A stretch of DNA of 64,000 nucleotides from Desulfuromonadales bacterium. GTDB taxonomy: Bacteria > Desulfobacterota > Desulfuromonadia > Desulfuromonadales > JAGXHI01. Each line of letters opens with the position of its first letter. The stretch's first letter is position 1. The notes beneath the pieces were generated by a model, which did not search any database, was not told the origin of the DNA, and was given only the letters and a program-made list of their open reading frames with translations. The stretch is taken from assembly GCA_024636295.1 (NCBI GenBank), contig JAGXHI010000068.1, forward strand, positions 1 to 64,000, read 5' to 3'. Shown piece after piece: positions 9,316 to 18,962 of this stretch. A program made the position numbers and the translations under genes.

Positions 9316-9774
9316 ATGAAAAAGGGGTTCAAAGCACTGGTGTCGGTTCTCGTGTTGGCGCTTGCCGGAGGGCTGTTCGCTGGATGTCATCATCATCGGC
9401 ACAGCTATCACGGCAATCCCGAGAAGATGGCCGAAAAACTGGAGAAACACCTCGATCGCGCTCTAAGTAAAATCGATGCGACCGAGGAGCAGAGAAACAG
9501 GATCCATCTGATAGCGGGGGAAATCATCGAAGATGCGAGGGCAACCCGCAAAGAAAGCGCCGGCGGGCATGGCAGAATTCTAGACTCTCTTCTCTTGGAC
9601 AATCCGGATCGTGAATATCTGCACCAGCGGTTGGATGAGAAGGCGGAGGCCATGACCGAATTCGGCCACCGGACGGTGGACCGGCTGATCGAGATCAGCG
9701 CGGTCCTGACCCCCGCTCAAAGAGCCGAGCTGCAGGAGCGCTTTGAGTCTGCGCACGGGGCAGAGAAGCAATAA
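9316..9774 (+). CDS. Spy/CpxP-like periplasmic lipoprotein, His-rich after lipobox
   Basis: GGLFAGCHHHRHSYHG; LTPAQRAELQERF; SD aaaggag; next to CpxR/CpxA-like pair. Confidence 0.75.
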   Translation: MKKGFKALVSVLVLALAGGLFAGCHHHRHSYHGNPEKMAEKLEKHLDRALSKIDATEEQRNRIHLIAGEIIEDARATRKESAGGHGRILDSLLLDNPDREYLHQRLDEKAEAMTEFGHRTVDRLIEISAVLTPAQRAELQERFESAHGAEKQ

Positions 9775-9834
9775 TGAGCTTAACCATTCTCCATATTGTC
9801 TGCGCAAACGAAAACGAAAAAAAGGAGCCGGATT

Positions 9835-10245
9835 ATGCCTGAAGTGGAACTCAACGAAGATATTCGCCGACATTTTCATCTTTTCTGGGATAATTTTCCC
9901 TTTCCCGTTCTGCTCGTCCGAAGCGACCGTACCATTCTCGATCGCAACAAGGCAGCTGAGGCGCTGGGGTCCGCCCCCGGAACACGGTGCATCGACCAGG
10001 GAGACAAAGAAGCGCATAAGGGTTGCCTCGCCAATCAGGCGCTGCGCGAGAAGACTACAAAAAGATCGGTGGAATATGTCAAGGGATGGAATCGGGTTCT
10101 GGATTCCTACTGGATTCCCCTGCCGGGGCACGAAGAGCTCTATGTGCATTTCGGCATCGATATCACCGAATACGCCGCCGAGCGCTTCTTCCCAAAAGAA
10201 TGCGGAAGTGATACCGGTTGCACATCCTGCGCGGGGAATAATTAA
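9835..10245 (+). CDS. PAS-like sensory domain protein
   Basis: HLFWDNFPFPVLLVRSDRTILDRNKAAEALG... resembles a PAS fold; SD aaaggag before ATG 9835. Confidence 0.6.
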   Translation: MPEVELNEDIRRHFHLFWDNFPFPVLLVRSDRTILDRNKAAEALGSAPGTRCIDQGDKEAHKGCLANQALREKTTKRSVEYVKGWNRVLDSYWIPLPGHEELYVHFGIDITEYAAERFFPKECGSDTGCTSCAGNN

Positions 10246-10256
10246 ACACAGGTTTA

Positions 10257-10297
10257 GGGGTGCTGAAAAAAGGCCGCAAGGCGGCTCTCAGCACCCC
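10257..10297 (+). other. Strong intercistronic stem-loop without T-tract
   Basis: GGGGTGCTGA ... GCCGC AAG GCGGC ... TCAGCACCCC. Confidence 0.75.
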
Positions 10298-10311
10298 TGC
10301 GGAGGTCGCGC

Positions 10312-10569
10312 ATGGTTACATTCGTTCTTCTGCTGTCCCTATTTTTGCTGGCCGCCGGACTCAATATTCCATTGGGCTACCTGCGGCAAGGGTATGCAAA
10401 GTTTACTTTCGGCTGGTTCTTCTACACTCACCTGTCCATTCCCGTTATCATTTACGTGCGGACCAAAACGGGATTCGATGTGGAGTTTTTCCCCTTGACG
10501 GTCGCAGGGGCCGTAGCCGGGCAGCTTATGGGCGGGATTTTCGCCAGGAGGAAAAATGCCCACGTTTGA
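10312..10569 (+). CDS. Small membrane protein, hypothetical
   Basis: Two to three hydrophobic segments; SD GGAGG before ATG. Confidence 0.65.
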   Translation: MVTFVLLLSLFLLAAGLNIPLGYLRQGYAKFTFGWFFYTHLSIPVIIYVRTKTGFDVEFFPLTVAGAVAGQLMGGIFARRKNAHV

Positions 10570-10593
10570 AGAAAAATCGAAGAGAAGAGGAAC

Positions 10594-11301
10594 ATGGAAC
10601 GTGAGCCGCTGATCAACCTTTTGATGATCGAGGACGACCTGCGCCTGGCCCAGCTCACCCGCGAGTACCTGGAGCGCAACGGCGTCGTCGTCAACCTGGA
10701 AGCCGACGGAGAGCGGGGACTTCAGCAGGCGCTGCGCCACCGCTTCGATGTGGTGCTTCTCGATTTGATGCTGCCTGGACGCGACGGAATTTCCGTCTGC
10801 CAGCGTCTGCGCGAGCACTCTGACGTCCCCATTCTCATGATCACCGCCCGGGGAGAAGAGGCCGACCGTGTCCTGGGCCTGGAGATCGGAGCCGATGATT
10901 ACATCCCCAAACCGTTCTCTCCCCGGGAACTCCTCGCCCGAATCCGGGCCGCCGTGCGCCGGGCGCGGGGTCAGGTGGGGCCCCGCAGCGCCCTGGTCCG
11001 CGTGGGCGACCTGGTCCTCGACCCCGGCACGTTGACGGCGACCCTGAATGGCATGCCGCTGGATCTGACCAGCTACGAGTTTGCCCTTTTACAGGCCCTG
11101 GCGGAACGCGCCGGACAGGTCCTCTCCCGCGAACGGCTCATGGAATTCGGCCGCGGCAGCGCCGAGGAAGCCTTCGACCGCTCGATCGACGTGCATATTT
11201 CCAGGCTTCGCCAGAAACTCGGGGACGATCCGCGCAATCCCCAGAGGATACGCACCGTACGCGGCGCCGGATACCAGTATCTGGACCGGGGGATGGGATG
11301 A
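10594..11301 (+). CDS. OmpR-family response regulator (CpxR/RstA-like)
   Basis: Receiver domain (LLMIEDDLRLAQ...VVLLDLMLPGRDG) plus winged-helix Trans_reg_C. Confidence 0.94.
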   Translation: MEREPLINLLMIEDDLRLAQLTREYLERNGVVVNLEADGERGLQQALRHRFDVVLLDLMLPGRDGISVCQRLREHSDVPILMITARGEEADRVLGLEIGADDYIPKPFSPRELLARIRAAVRRARGQVGPRSALVRVGDLVLDPGTLTATLNGMPLDLTSYEFALLQALAERAGQVLSRERLMEFGRGSAEEAFDRSIDVHISRLRQKLGDDPRNPQRIRTVRGAGYQYLDRGMG

Positions 11302-12650
11302 AAATACCGCGGCGCCGTCTTTTCTGGCGCATTTATCTCAATGGTCTGCTGCTGATCGTGGCGGCGGCTCTGGCTGCGTCGATGACCATCCTCTTGGTGC
11401 AGCCTGAGTCCCGCTTCCATGGGCGTCCCGAGCGATTGCATCGACTTATCGCTGTCGAGCTGGCGCTTCATCTCGATGACCGTGGGGAACTCCGGGCGAC
11501 CCTCGATCGTTTTGCCCGCTCCCTGAAGCGAGGCGCGGCCGTCTATCGCCGCGATGGCACGCCACTTGCCGTTGCAGGCCGGGCGCCGTCGCCCCTCGAT
11601 GAGGAACGCCTGTCCCGCATCGGCGACTGGCACCCTCTGCGCCATGATGGACGCTGGGTTTATGCCGTTTACCTGAATGGCGAAGGCGCTCCCTATCTGC
11701 TGCTGGAAGGGGCTGAATCGGGGTGGTTGCGGCTTCTTCTCTCCCTCGCCGCCGTCCTTCTGGTTGTGGCTCTGCTTTCGTGGAGGCGGGTCCGTGTTAT
11801 CGCGTCCCCTCTGGAGAGCCTCATGGCCACCTCGCGGGCACTGGCCGCCGGCGATCTCTCCGTCCGCAGCGGTATCGATCGCAGGGATGATGTGGGTGAC
11901 CTGGCCCGCGCTCTTGACGAAATGGCCATGCGCCTCCAGGAACGCATCCGCAGCGAGAGGGAGTTGTTCGCCAATATCTCACACGAGATCCGAACGCCTC
12001 TGGCCCGTTTGAGAGTGGCCCTGGAGTTGTGCGAGGACGCTCCCGGCGATTCCCGGCAGACAATGGAGCGGTTGCACGGGATGGGCGCCGATCTGGCCGA
12101 GCTTGAAAGGCTTGTGGAAAATGTGCTGACCAGTGCCCGATTCGATCTTGCCGCCAGCGGGCCGGCTGCCATCCCCATGCGGCCACGAGCCGTTGACCTT
12201 GGTAGTTTTTTCACGGAAGTCGCCGCCCGCTTTGTCCGACATCATCCTGATCGGACATTGGATAAAAGGATTTCGCCGACTGTGCCGGCAGCCGTTATTG
12301 ATCCAGAGCTGCTGAATAGGGTCTGCGACAATCTGCTCGACAATGCCGTCAAATACAGCGCCCCGGGAAGCCCTGTTGCGCTCGCCGTGACGGAAAAAGG
12401 AAATCGGATCAGGGTGGAAGTCGCCGATCTTGGCCAGGGGGTCCCGGAAGAGGATTTGCCGCACCTTTTCGAGCCTTTTTTCCGCAGCGACCGCAGCCGA
12501 TCTCGCCAGATGGGCGGCGCCGGCCTCGGGCTTACCTTATGCAAGCGCATTGTCGAGGCTCACGGCGGAAAAGTCACCGCCCGACTCAAAGAAAAAGGCA
12601 TGATCTTCAGTTTCGAACTGCCTCTTTCGGGCAGACGCGAAATGCCGTAA
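11298..12650 (+). CDS. Sensor histidine kinase (CpxA-like; HAMP, HisKA, HATPase)
   Basis: FANISHEIRTPLARLRVALE; N-box DNLLDNAVKYS; G-boxes; ATGA overlap with response regulator. Confidence 0.94.
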   Translation: MKIPRRRLFWRIYLNGLLLIVAAALAASMTILLVQPESRFHGRPERLHRLIAVELALHLDDRGELRATLDRFARSLKRGAAVYRRDGTPLAVAGRAPSPLDEERLSRIGDWHPLRHDGRWVYAVYLNGEGAPYLLLEGAESGWLRLLLSLAAVLLVVALLSWRRVRVIASPLESLMATSRALAAGDLSVRSGIDRRDDVGDLARALDEMAMRLQERIRSERELFANISHEIRTPLARLRVALELCEDAPGDSRQTMERLHGMGADLAELERLVENVLTSARFDLAASGPAAIPMRPRAVDLGSFFTEVAARFVRHHPDRTLDKRISPTVPAAVIDPELLNRVCDNLLDNAVKYSAPGSPVALAVTEKGNRIRVEVADLGQGVPEEDLPHLFEPFFRSDRSRSRQMGGAGLGLTLCKRIVEAHGGKVTARLKEKGMIFSFELPLSGRREMP

Positions 12651-12793
12651 GGTCTGTAACCGGTTCTGTGCCGGGTTTCTTTGACTTAGGGCGTATTACT
12701 TTTCCCTTATGAGCGCCATTCTGCTACAGTTTCCAACCAGCCTTGACGAATTCCGAATAGATTTTGCCGATGTTTCTCTGAAAGGAAAACACG

Positions 12794-13255
12794 ATGATCC
12801 TTGATGCTGTCGATCGCTTTCCCGGGTACGAATCGCTGCACGCTCTTTTCCCGGCAGTAACAAGATTCCTTGGCAGACCGGATCTTGGGGATCTGGCCGA
12901 GGGAAGACATGAAATAGGCGGAACGGAACTTTATGCGATGGTGATCCGGGCCGCCGGAAAATCGTCCGATGACGCACAGCTCGAGGTTCATAACGACTAC
13001 ATCGACATCCAAGTGGTTCTTCAGGGAAAAGAATCGATAGGATGGAAGTCCCGGTCGGCGTGCATGACTGCAGTTGCGGATTATGATCCTGAAAAGGATC
13101 TGCAGTTTTTTGAAGACAGTCCGGACGCCTGGGTTCAGGTCCACCCGGGGCAGCTGACAGTATTCTTTCCGGAGGATGCTCACGCGCCGATGGTTTCCGC
13201 AGGGTTTCTTCACAAGATCGTGATAAAAGTCGCCCACGAGAAGATTGAAACGTGA
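12794..13255 (+). CDS. YhcH/YjgK/YiaL family protein
   Basis: EVHNDYIDIQVVLQGKESIGW, DAHAPMVSAG. Confidence 0.85.
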   Translation: MILDAVDRFPGYESLHALFPAVTRFLGRPDLGDLAEGRHEIGGTELYAMVIRAAGKSSDDAQLEVHNDYIDIQVVLQGKESIGWKSRSACMTAVADYDPEKDLQFFEDSPDAWVQVHPGQLTVFFPEDAHAPMVSAGFLHKIVIKVAHEKIET

Positions 13256-13911
13256 ATATGGCACCCCGATTTTTCTGGGCCGCGGTTTTCATCCTGTCGA
13301 TGGCCATTTGCCCCGGGTCCGTATCCGCTGCCGAGATCGCTGTCGCCCGCTTCGGCACTGAAGGGCTCGGCGGCTGGGAGGTCAAGGAATTCGAGGGGCT
13401 TACGGATTATCGGCTGGTGGAGGAAGATGGCCGCACGGTTCTCGAGGCCCACGCCAAAGGTTCGGCCTCAGGCCTGGTGAAGAAACTCTCGTTTGATCCG
13501 GCTGAATACCGCTATCTGAAGTGGTCCTGGAAAATCCGGCAGACAGTAGCCGGCGGAGATGCAAAAAGCAGGGAAGGCGATGACTACGCCGCCCGAATTT
13601 ACGTGATCTTCCCGGGATTCTTTTTCTGGCAGACACGGGCGCTCAATTATATCTGGGCGAACAGGCTGCCCAAGGGCGATTTTGTTTCCAACGCCTTCAC
13701 TGCCAATGCTCGGATGCTGGCTGTTCAGTCCGGGGCTGAGATGGCTGGACGATGGATCAGCGAGCAACGCGATATTCTGGCGGATTATCGGCGGCTCTTC
13801 GGCGAAGATCCGCCCCCTGCGGGCGCCCTGGCCATCATGACCGATACCGACAACACCGGCGTCGAAGCAATCGCCTGGTATGGCGACATCACCCTCTCGA
13901 CAAGCCCGTGA
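13252..13911 (+). CDS. DUF3047 domain-containing secreted protein
   Basis: Signal peptide; YRYLKWSWKIRQTVAGGDAKSREGDDYAARIYVIFPG, TDTDNTGVEAIAWYGDI. Confidence 0.8.
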   Translation: MNMAPRFFWAAVFILSMAICPGSVSAAEIAVARFGTEGLGGWEVKEFEGLTDYRLVEEDGRTVLEAHAKGSASGLVKKLSFDPAEYRYLKWSWKIRQTVAGGDAKSREGDDYAARIYVIFPGFFFWQTRALNYIWANRLPKGDFVSNAFTANARMLAVQSGAEMAGRWISEQRDILADYRRLFGEDPPPAGALAIMTDTDNTGVEAIAWYGDITLSTSP

Positions 13912-16439
13912 AACAACCGAAACTCATCACAATCCCCCTGCGCGATTTTGCACTGCCGGTCCCCCGCACGGGAAGCATTGAAGCCCAGTCGGGATATGGA
14001 CGCTCGGCCGCCGAGGGGCAGGAGATCCATGCCCGCGTGCAGAAGAAAAGAGCGAAAGCCGACCCCCTGTACCAGCCGGAAGTGGCGGTATCCTGTCAAT
14101 TCGATCGGGAGGGATATCGCTTCCGGGTCGACGGCCGGATGGACGGCTTCTTCAGGCATGACCCGCCGAAGATCGAGGAAATCAAGTCCGGATTCAATAT
14201 TCTGGAGCTTTCCCGAAAGCTCGCGGACAGCCCGACAGACCATCCCTATGGTCTGCAGCTTCTGACCTACGGCTATTTCTACTGGCGCGAACACAACGTT
14301 CTTCCCGCACTTTACTTTCATCTCGTCTCTTCCCGCAGCGGTGATTCCAGAGATCTCGACCTCTCGCTTGATCTCTCCCTTTATGAAGAATGGCTGGACA
14401 GCCGACTTGATGAACTTGTGGTCGAAGCGGGGCTGGCGGAGAAGCGCGCCGCCAGAAGGCGAAAGATGTCTTCCCTCTTCACCTTTCCCTTCCCGAACCC
14501 GCGTCCCGGACAGATAGAGCTCATGCAGGAGATCGAGCAGGGAATGACGGAGGGAAATCCGATGCTTGTCCAGGCCCCCACAGGGCTCGGGAAAACCGTC
14601 GACGTCCTTTATCCGGTGCTCAAGGAAGCGCTGAGCCGGGGGCAGAAAACGGTTTATGTCACGCCGAAAAACAGTCAGCACTCGGTTGCCGAGGACGCAA
14701 TTGACCGTTTCAAGGAATCGGGCGCACGCGTCAAATCCCTCTCGATCACCGCAAAATCCAAGATCTGCTTTAAGGACGAACCTCTGTGCAGCCCCGAATA
14801 CTGTGAATATGCTCGAGATTACTACGCGAAGATCCATGCGCACGAAATTCCCGATATCCTGACCAGAAAGAGAAAGTTGAAGGCTAGAGCTTTTCGCGAG
14901 CTCGGTCAGCAGTACCAGGTCTGCCCGTTTGAATTGCAGCTCGAGGGCGTTCGGGAAGCGGATGTGGTCATCTGCGATTACAACTACGTCTTCGCTCCGC
15001 GTTCGGCCCTTCACCGCGTGACGGACCTCGGCGTCGATCAGGCAGGAAAGCCCTCCCTGGTCATCGATGAAGCCCATAACCTCCCCGCCCGGGCTATGGA
15101 CTACTATTCCCCGAGCCTCTCATCCGCTGCGCTGGAGCGTATGCGCGAGGAGATCCGCAAACTACCCGGCCGCTTCGGGCTCGAGGCGGAGGAGCTCCTC
15201 GACGGCTGCATCAGGGCCGTGGAATCCTGTCGGCAGGATGATGGGACAGGGCCAATGCTGATCGATTCTCCAGGAGATCGCTTTTTTGGTCAGGACGCAA
15301 GGCTGCACGCCTTCCTGTCCCGCTACCTGGAATCGGACGTGGAGATACGTCGTCAGGACGTGGTTCTGCGGCTCTGCTTTTACTGGTCTGAATTCGCGGA
15401 AGCCCTGGAGTACGTCGGCGATCCCGACAGGCAGGAGTTCTTCACCACTTACCACCCGCATCCGCCCGGCGGCACGGTGAAAATCACCTGCAGCGATGCC
15501 TCCGCCATGCTGAAAGACCGCTATGGAGAGTACGAGCAGGTGGTGGGGTTCTCGGCGACCCTGAAGCCCTTCGAGTATTATGTGCGTCTCTCAGGTCTGG
15601 ATGCGAAAAGGGTGAGGACAGCGGAATTTGAAAGTCCCTTTCCGCCCGATCGGCGAAAGGTTCTGATTATCCCCCAGGTCTCCACCAGATACAGCCGGCG
15701 CGAGCACAATTATTCCAAAATCGCCGATGCCCTTCAGCGGATAACGGCTCTGCGCCGCGGCAATTATTTCGTGTTTCTTCCGAGCTTCGATTTTCTGGAC
15801 AGGGTAACCGCTCTCTTCCGGCCGCCCGAAGGCTTTGACGTACTGAGGCAGGAACGGAGTATGAAAGCTTCCGGCGTCGAGGCTATCGTGGACACGATTC
15901 GCAGCCATAACGTCCCGACGATTGTCTTCGCCGTGCAGGGAGGTTCCTTCTCGGAGGGGATGGATTACGCAGGGGAAATGCTCATCGGAGCCTTTGTGGT
16001 CGGTCCGCCGCTGCCCAGTTACGATCTCGAACGGGAGCAGATGAAAAAATACTACCAGAGTCGGTACGGCGCCGGATTCGATTACGCCTATGTGATACCC
16101 GCCATGGCCAAGGCGATTCAGGCCGCCGGGAGAGTCATCCGCTCCGAGACCGACCGCGGTCTTATCGTCCTCATGGACAGCCGGTTCATTGAACCGGGTT
16201 ACACCCGCTCCATGCCGGCGGACTGGTTCGAGTCCGATGTCGCGGAACTGGTTTCCAGCAGCATCCTGGGCGGACGCGACTCGGCTCGAATCGGGGCCTG
16301 TCGTTTCCCCCTTGCAATCCCGGTGCTGAGATATATAAGAGTATCGATACTCAGGAGGAAAGTTCAACGATCATCAGGAGGTGAGACATGCGTCATTTGC
16401 TCTGGATCGGATTTCTGGGAATCGGAAGCTTTCTGCTGA
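13908..16439 (+). CDS. DinG/XPD-family ATP-dependent DNA helicase with N-terminal PD-(D/E)XK-like region
   Basis: GTG 13908 overlaps DUF3047 stop; QAPTGLGKTVDVLYPVL Walker A, VIDEAHNLPARA, FeS-type Cys cluster (CFKDEPLCSPEYCEYA...C), QAAGRVIRSETDRG; C-terminus may be frameshifted. Confidence 0.88.
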   Translation: MKQPKLITIPLRDFALPVPRTGSIEAQSGYGRSAAEGQEIHARVQKKRAKADPLYQPEVAVSCQFDREGYRFRVDGRMDGFFRHDPPKIEEIKSGFNILELSRKLADSPTDHPYGLQLLTYGYFYWREHNVLPALYFHLVSSRSGDSRDLDLSLDLSLYEEWLDSRLDELVVEAGLAEKRAARRRKMSSLFTFPFPNPRPGQIELMQEIEQGMTEGNPMLVQAPTGLGKTVDVLYPVLKEALSRGQKTVYVTPKNSQHSVAEDAIDRFKESGARVKSLSITAKSKICFKDEPLCSPEYCEYARDYYAKIHAHEIPDILTRKRKLKARAFRELGQQYQVCPFELQLEGVREADVVICDYNYVFAPRSALHRVTDLGVDQAGKPSLVIDEAHNLPARAMDYYSPSLSSAALERMREEIRKLPGRFGLEAEELLDGCIRAVESCRQDDGTGPMLIDSPGDRFFGQDARLHAFLSRYLESDVEIRRQDVVLRLCFYWSEFAEALEYVGDPDRQEFFTTYHPHPPGGTVKITCSDASAMLKDRYGEYEQVVGFSATLKPFEYYVRLSGLDAKRVRTAEFESPFPPDRRKVLIIPQVSTRYSRREHNYSKIADALQRITALRRGNYFVFLPSFDFLDRVTALFRPPEGFDVLRQERSMKASGVEAIVDTIRSHNVPTIVFAVQGGSFSEGMDYAGEMLIGAFVVGPPLPSYDLEREQMKKYYQSRYGAGFDYAYVIPAMAKAIQAAGRVIRSETDRGLIVLMDSRFIEPGYTRSMPADWFESDVAELVSSSILGGRDSARIGACRFPLAIPVLRYIRVSILRRKVQRSSGGETCVICSGSDFWESEAFC

Positions 16440-16777
16440 TAGCCGGTTGCAGCGGTCCGAAAAAAGTTGCGACCGTCCCTGCGGGTGCTGGTGAGAAGGT
16501 GATCGGGATCAAAGCCCAGAGCTTTGATTTCGATCCGGATATAATCCGGACTCGACCGGGAGACCGGCTGGTGCTTGAGGTTGAAAACATATCCGGCATG
16601 GGGCACAACATCACGGTGAAAAGTCCTTCCGGCACAATCCTGGTATCCCGGAATCTTCCCGCCCATGAGACGGTCCGTCTTGAGCTCGGCCTGGAAGAAA
16701 AGGGAGAATACCCCTTCTATTGCGACAAGCCCATGCATCCCACATTGGGGATGAAGGGAGTTTTGATGGTGGAATGA
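16388..16777 (+). CDS. Cupredoxin-domain lipoprotein
   Basis: Lipobox LLIAGCSG; copper-ligand-like GHNITV...YPFYCDKPMHPTLGMKG. Confidence 0.85.
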   Translation: MRHLLWIGFLGIGSFLLIAGCSGPKKVATVPAGAGEKVIGIKAQSFDFDPDIIRTRPGDRLVLEVENISGMGHNITVKSPSGTILVSRNLPAHETVRLELGLEEKGEYPFYCDKPMHPTLGMKGVLMVE

Positions 16778-16787
16778 AGAAGAGGGG

Positions 16788-16833
16788 ATCAGAAACAAAA
16801 GGGCCGCTCGCTGGCGGCCCTTTTGTTTCTGAT
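16788..16833. terminator. Bidirectional intrinsic terminator between convergent genes
   Basis: Perfect 20-bp stem ATCAGAAACAAAAGGGCCGC-TCGCTG-GCGGCCCTTTTGTTTCTGAT. Confidence 0.93.
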
Positions 16834-16836
16834 ATA

Positions 16837-18273
16837 TCAGGATTGTTTCGGAGCGTAACCCATCACCGATTTGAGCTCCAGGAATTCATCAAAGCCGTGT
16901 GCACCCCATTCGCGGCCATTGCCTGATTGCTTGTAACCGCCGAACGGAGCGCGAAGATCGGTAGGGGCGCCGTTGAGGTGAACCATCCCCGTTCTCATCC
17001 GAGAGGCGACACGACGCGCACGGTCAAGATCACCCCCTTGAACATAGCCCGATAAGCCATAGATGCTCTCATTGGCGATGGCGATGGCTTCTTCCTCATC
17101 CTGGTAAGGAATGATGGACAAAACGGGACCGAAGACTTCTTCCTGCGCAATGGTGTCAGTGTTTTTCAGGTTCGCGAAAATCGTAGGTTTGGTGTAAAAT
17201 CCAACCTCCAGCCCTTCCGGTTTGCCAACGCCTCCGCAGACCAGCTGAGAACCTTCATCGATGGCTTTCTGAATCAGCTTTTGCACCGTCGTCCACTGTT
17301 TCCTGTTGGCCTGCGGACCCAGACTGGCATTGGGATCGTCCGGCGCGCCCACCACGATTTTTTCAGCTACCGCTTTGGCGAGTTCGACAATCTCGTCATG
17401 CTTTTCCGCGGGAACAATCAGGCGGGTGGGGGCGTTGCAGGATTGTCCGGTATTGTTCATGCAACCGAGGACGCCGATTTTTACGGCGCGCTGCAGGTCG
17501 GCATCGTCAAGTATGATATTCGCGGATTTGCCGCCCAGTTCCAGGGAGACGCGCTTGATAGTATCTGCCGCATGCTTGGCGACTTGCGCACCGGCAAAGG
17601 TTGAGCCTGTGAGAGAAATCATGTCGACGTCGGGATGGGTCGAGAGCCACTCGCCCACCTGCGGGCCAGCCCCGTTGACCAGGTTGAATACGCCCGGAGG
17701 ATACCCCGCTTCATCGATCATCTCAGCCAGCAGATAGGCATTCAAGGGAGCGACCTGGCTGGGTTTCAGTACCATGGTGCACCCCGTGGCCAGAGCTGGC
17801 GCCACTTTGCACATGATCTGATTGACGGGCCAGTTCCAGGGAGTGATGAAGCCGCAGACGCCGATGGGTTCCTTGAAAACCCGCGTGCTGTCCAGGTCTT
17901 CTTCAAATTCGTAGGTTTTCAATATTTCCAGGGCGGTGGAGATATGGCCCAATCCCGTAGCCGCCTGGGCTTTTTGCGAAAGGTTGTTCGGCGCGCCCAT
18001 TTCCAGTGTGATGGTTTGAGCCATCTCCGCATAGCGGCGTTTGTATACTTCGGCGAATTTGGCCAGCAGGGCGATACGCTCTTCACGGGTGGTTTGGGAA
18101 AAACCCGGGAAGGCCGCCTTGGCTGCCGCGACGGCTTTATCGACGTCGGCAGGACCGGCCATGGATATTCTGCCGACCGGTTGCTCCGTGGCCGGATTGA
18201 TCACATCAACCTGTCGAGGTTCGACAGGGTCGACCCATTCACCGTTGATATAAAATTGTGTGGCTTGTTTCAT
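16837..18273 (-). CDS. Aldehyde dehydrogenase family protein
   Basis: FITPWNWPVNQI, LELGGKSANIILDDAD, GQSCNAPTR catalytic Cys. Confidence 0.95.
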   Translation of the reverse strand: MKQATQFYINGEWVDPVEPRQVDVINPATEQPVGRISMAGPADVDKAVAAAKAAFPGFSQTTREERIALLAKFAEVYKRRYAEMAQTITLEMGAPNNLSQKAQAATGLGHISTALEILKTYEFEEDLDSTRVFKEPIGVCGFITPWNWPVNQIMCKVAPALATGCTMVLKPSQVAPLNAYLLAEMIDEAGYPPGVFNLVNGAGPQVGEWLSTHPDVDMISLTGSTFAGAQVAKHAADTIKRVSLELGGKSANIILDDADLQRAVKIGVLGCMNNTGQSCNAPTRLIVPAEKHDEIVELAKAVAEKIVVGAPDDPNASLGPQANRKQWTTVQKLIQKAIDEGSQLVCGGVGKPEGLEVGFYTKPTIFANLKNTDTIAQEEVFGPVLSIIPYQDEEEAIAIANESIYGLSGYVQGGDLDRARRVASRMRTGMVHLNGAPTDLRAPFGGYKQSGNGREWGAHGFDEFLELKSVMGYAPKQS

Positions 18274-18638
18274 TTGATGCTCCCAGATCGAAGGTTAGTA
18301 AATAAAAGACTGAATCACGGAATTTCAGCTGAAGAAGCATTATCCAATGGCGTTTGATTCGATTACTCAGCCTCTGGATACCAGGGATTGAGTGGTGAAT
18401 AAATGTTGATGACAGGTCTTGCCCGGGCAGGTTGACGCCGACAGCACAAAAACTATTCTTCCCCGCCGAAGATACAGCCTGAATTGGATATCTCTCACTT
18501 CTACATCATGCCCAGAACCATGTCAACCCCAAAACCCACCAGGGAAAAACATCGTTACCGTTTCAAAACGGATCGCTTCACGAGCTCCCCTGATGGCATG
18601 AAAGGACCTGGTGGCGGAATGATTAGGTCAGGGTGAAA

Positions 18639-18962
18639 TTATGGGAGCTGAATTCCAGAGAGCCAGAAAAGGCCCATCCCTATGATGACGGTTCCGCCGA
18701 GCGAGCGGGTTTTCAGCGCAAAAAGCAAGGTGGGGATCGCGATCCAGAACTCCGGCCGCAGAAGATCGAGCGCGCCGTGCCGGTCGAGCAGCAGCTCCGG
18801 AGCCAATATGGCAGCCAGGATGGCGACTGGAATCAGCTCCAGCCACTCCGTCAACCATCGCGGCAGTTCCCGTTGAGAGAGAACCAGCAACGGAAGGAGG
18901 CGGGGCAGATAGGTGACGGCGCACATTCCAAGCAGAAGCAGAAGATATCTGGAAAAATCCAT
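18639..18962 (-). CDS. azlD: AzlD-type branched-chain amino-acid transport protein
   Basis: MDFSRYLLLLLGMCAVTYLPRLLPLLVLSQRELPRWLTEWLELIPVAILAAI; ATGA overlap with azlC. Confidence 0.88.
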   Translation of the reverse strand: MDFSRYLLLLLGMCAVTYLPRLLPLLVLSQRELPRWLTEWLELIPVAILAAILAPELLLDRHGALDLLRPEFWIAIPTLLFALKTRSLGGTVIIGMGLFWLSGIQLP

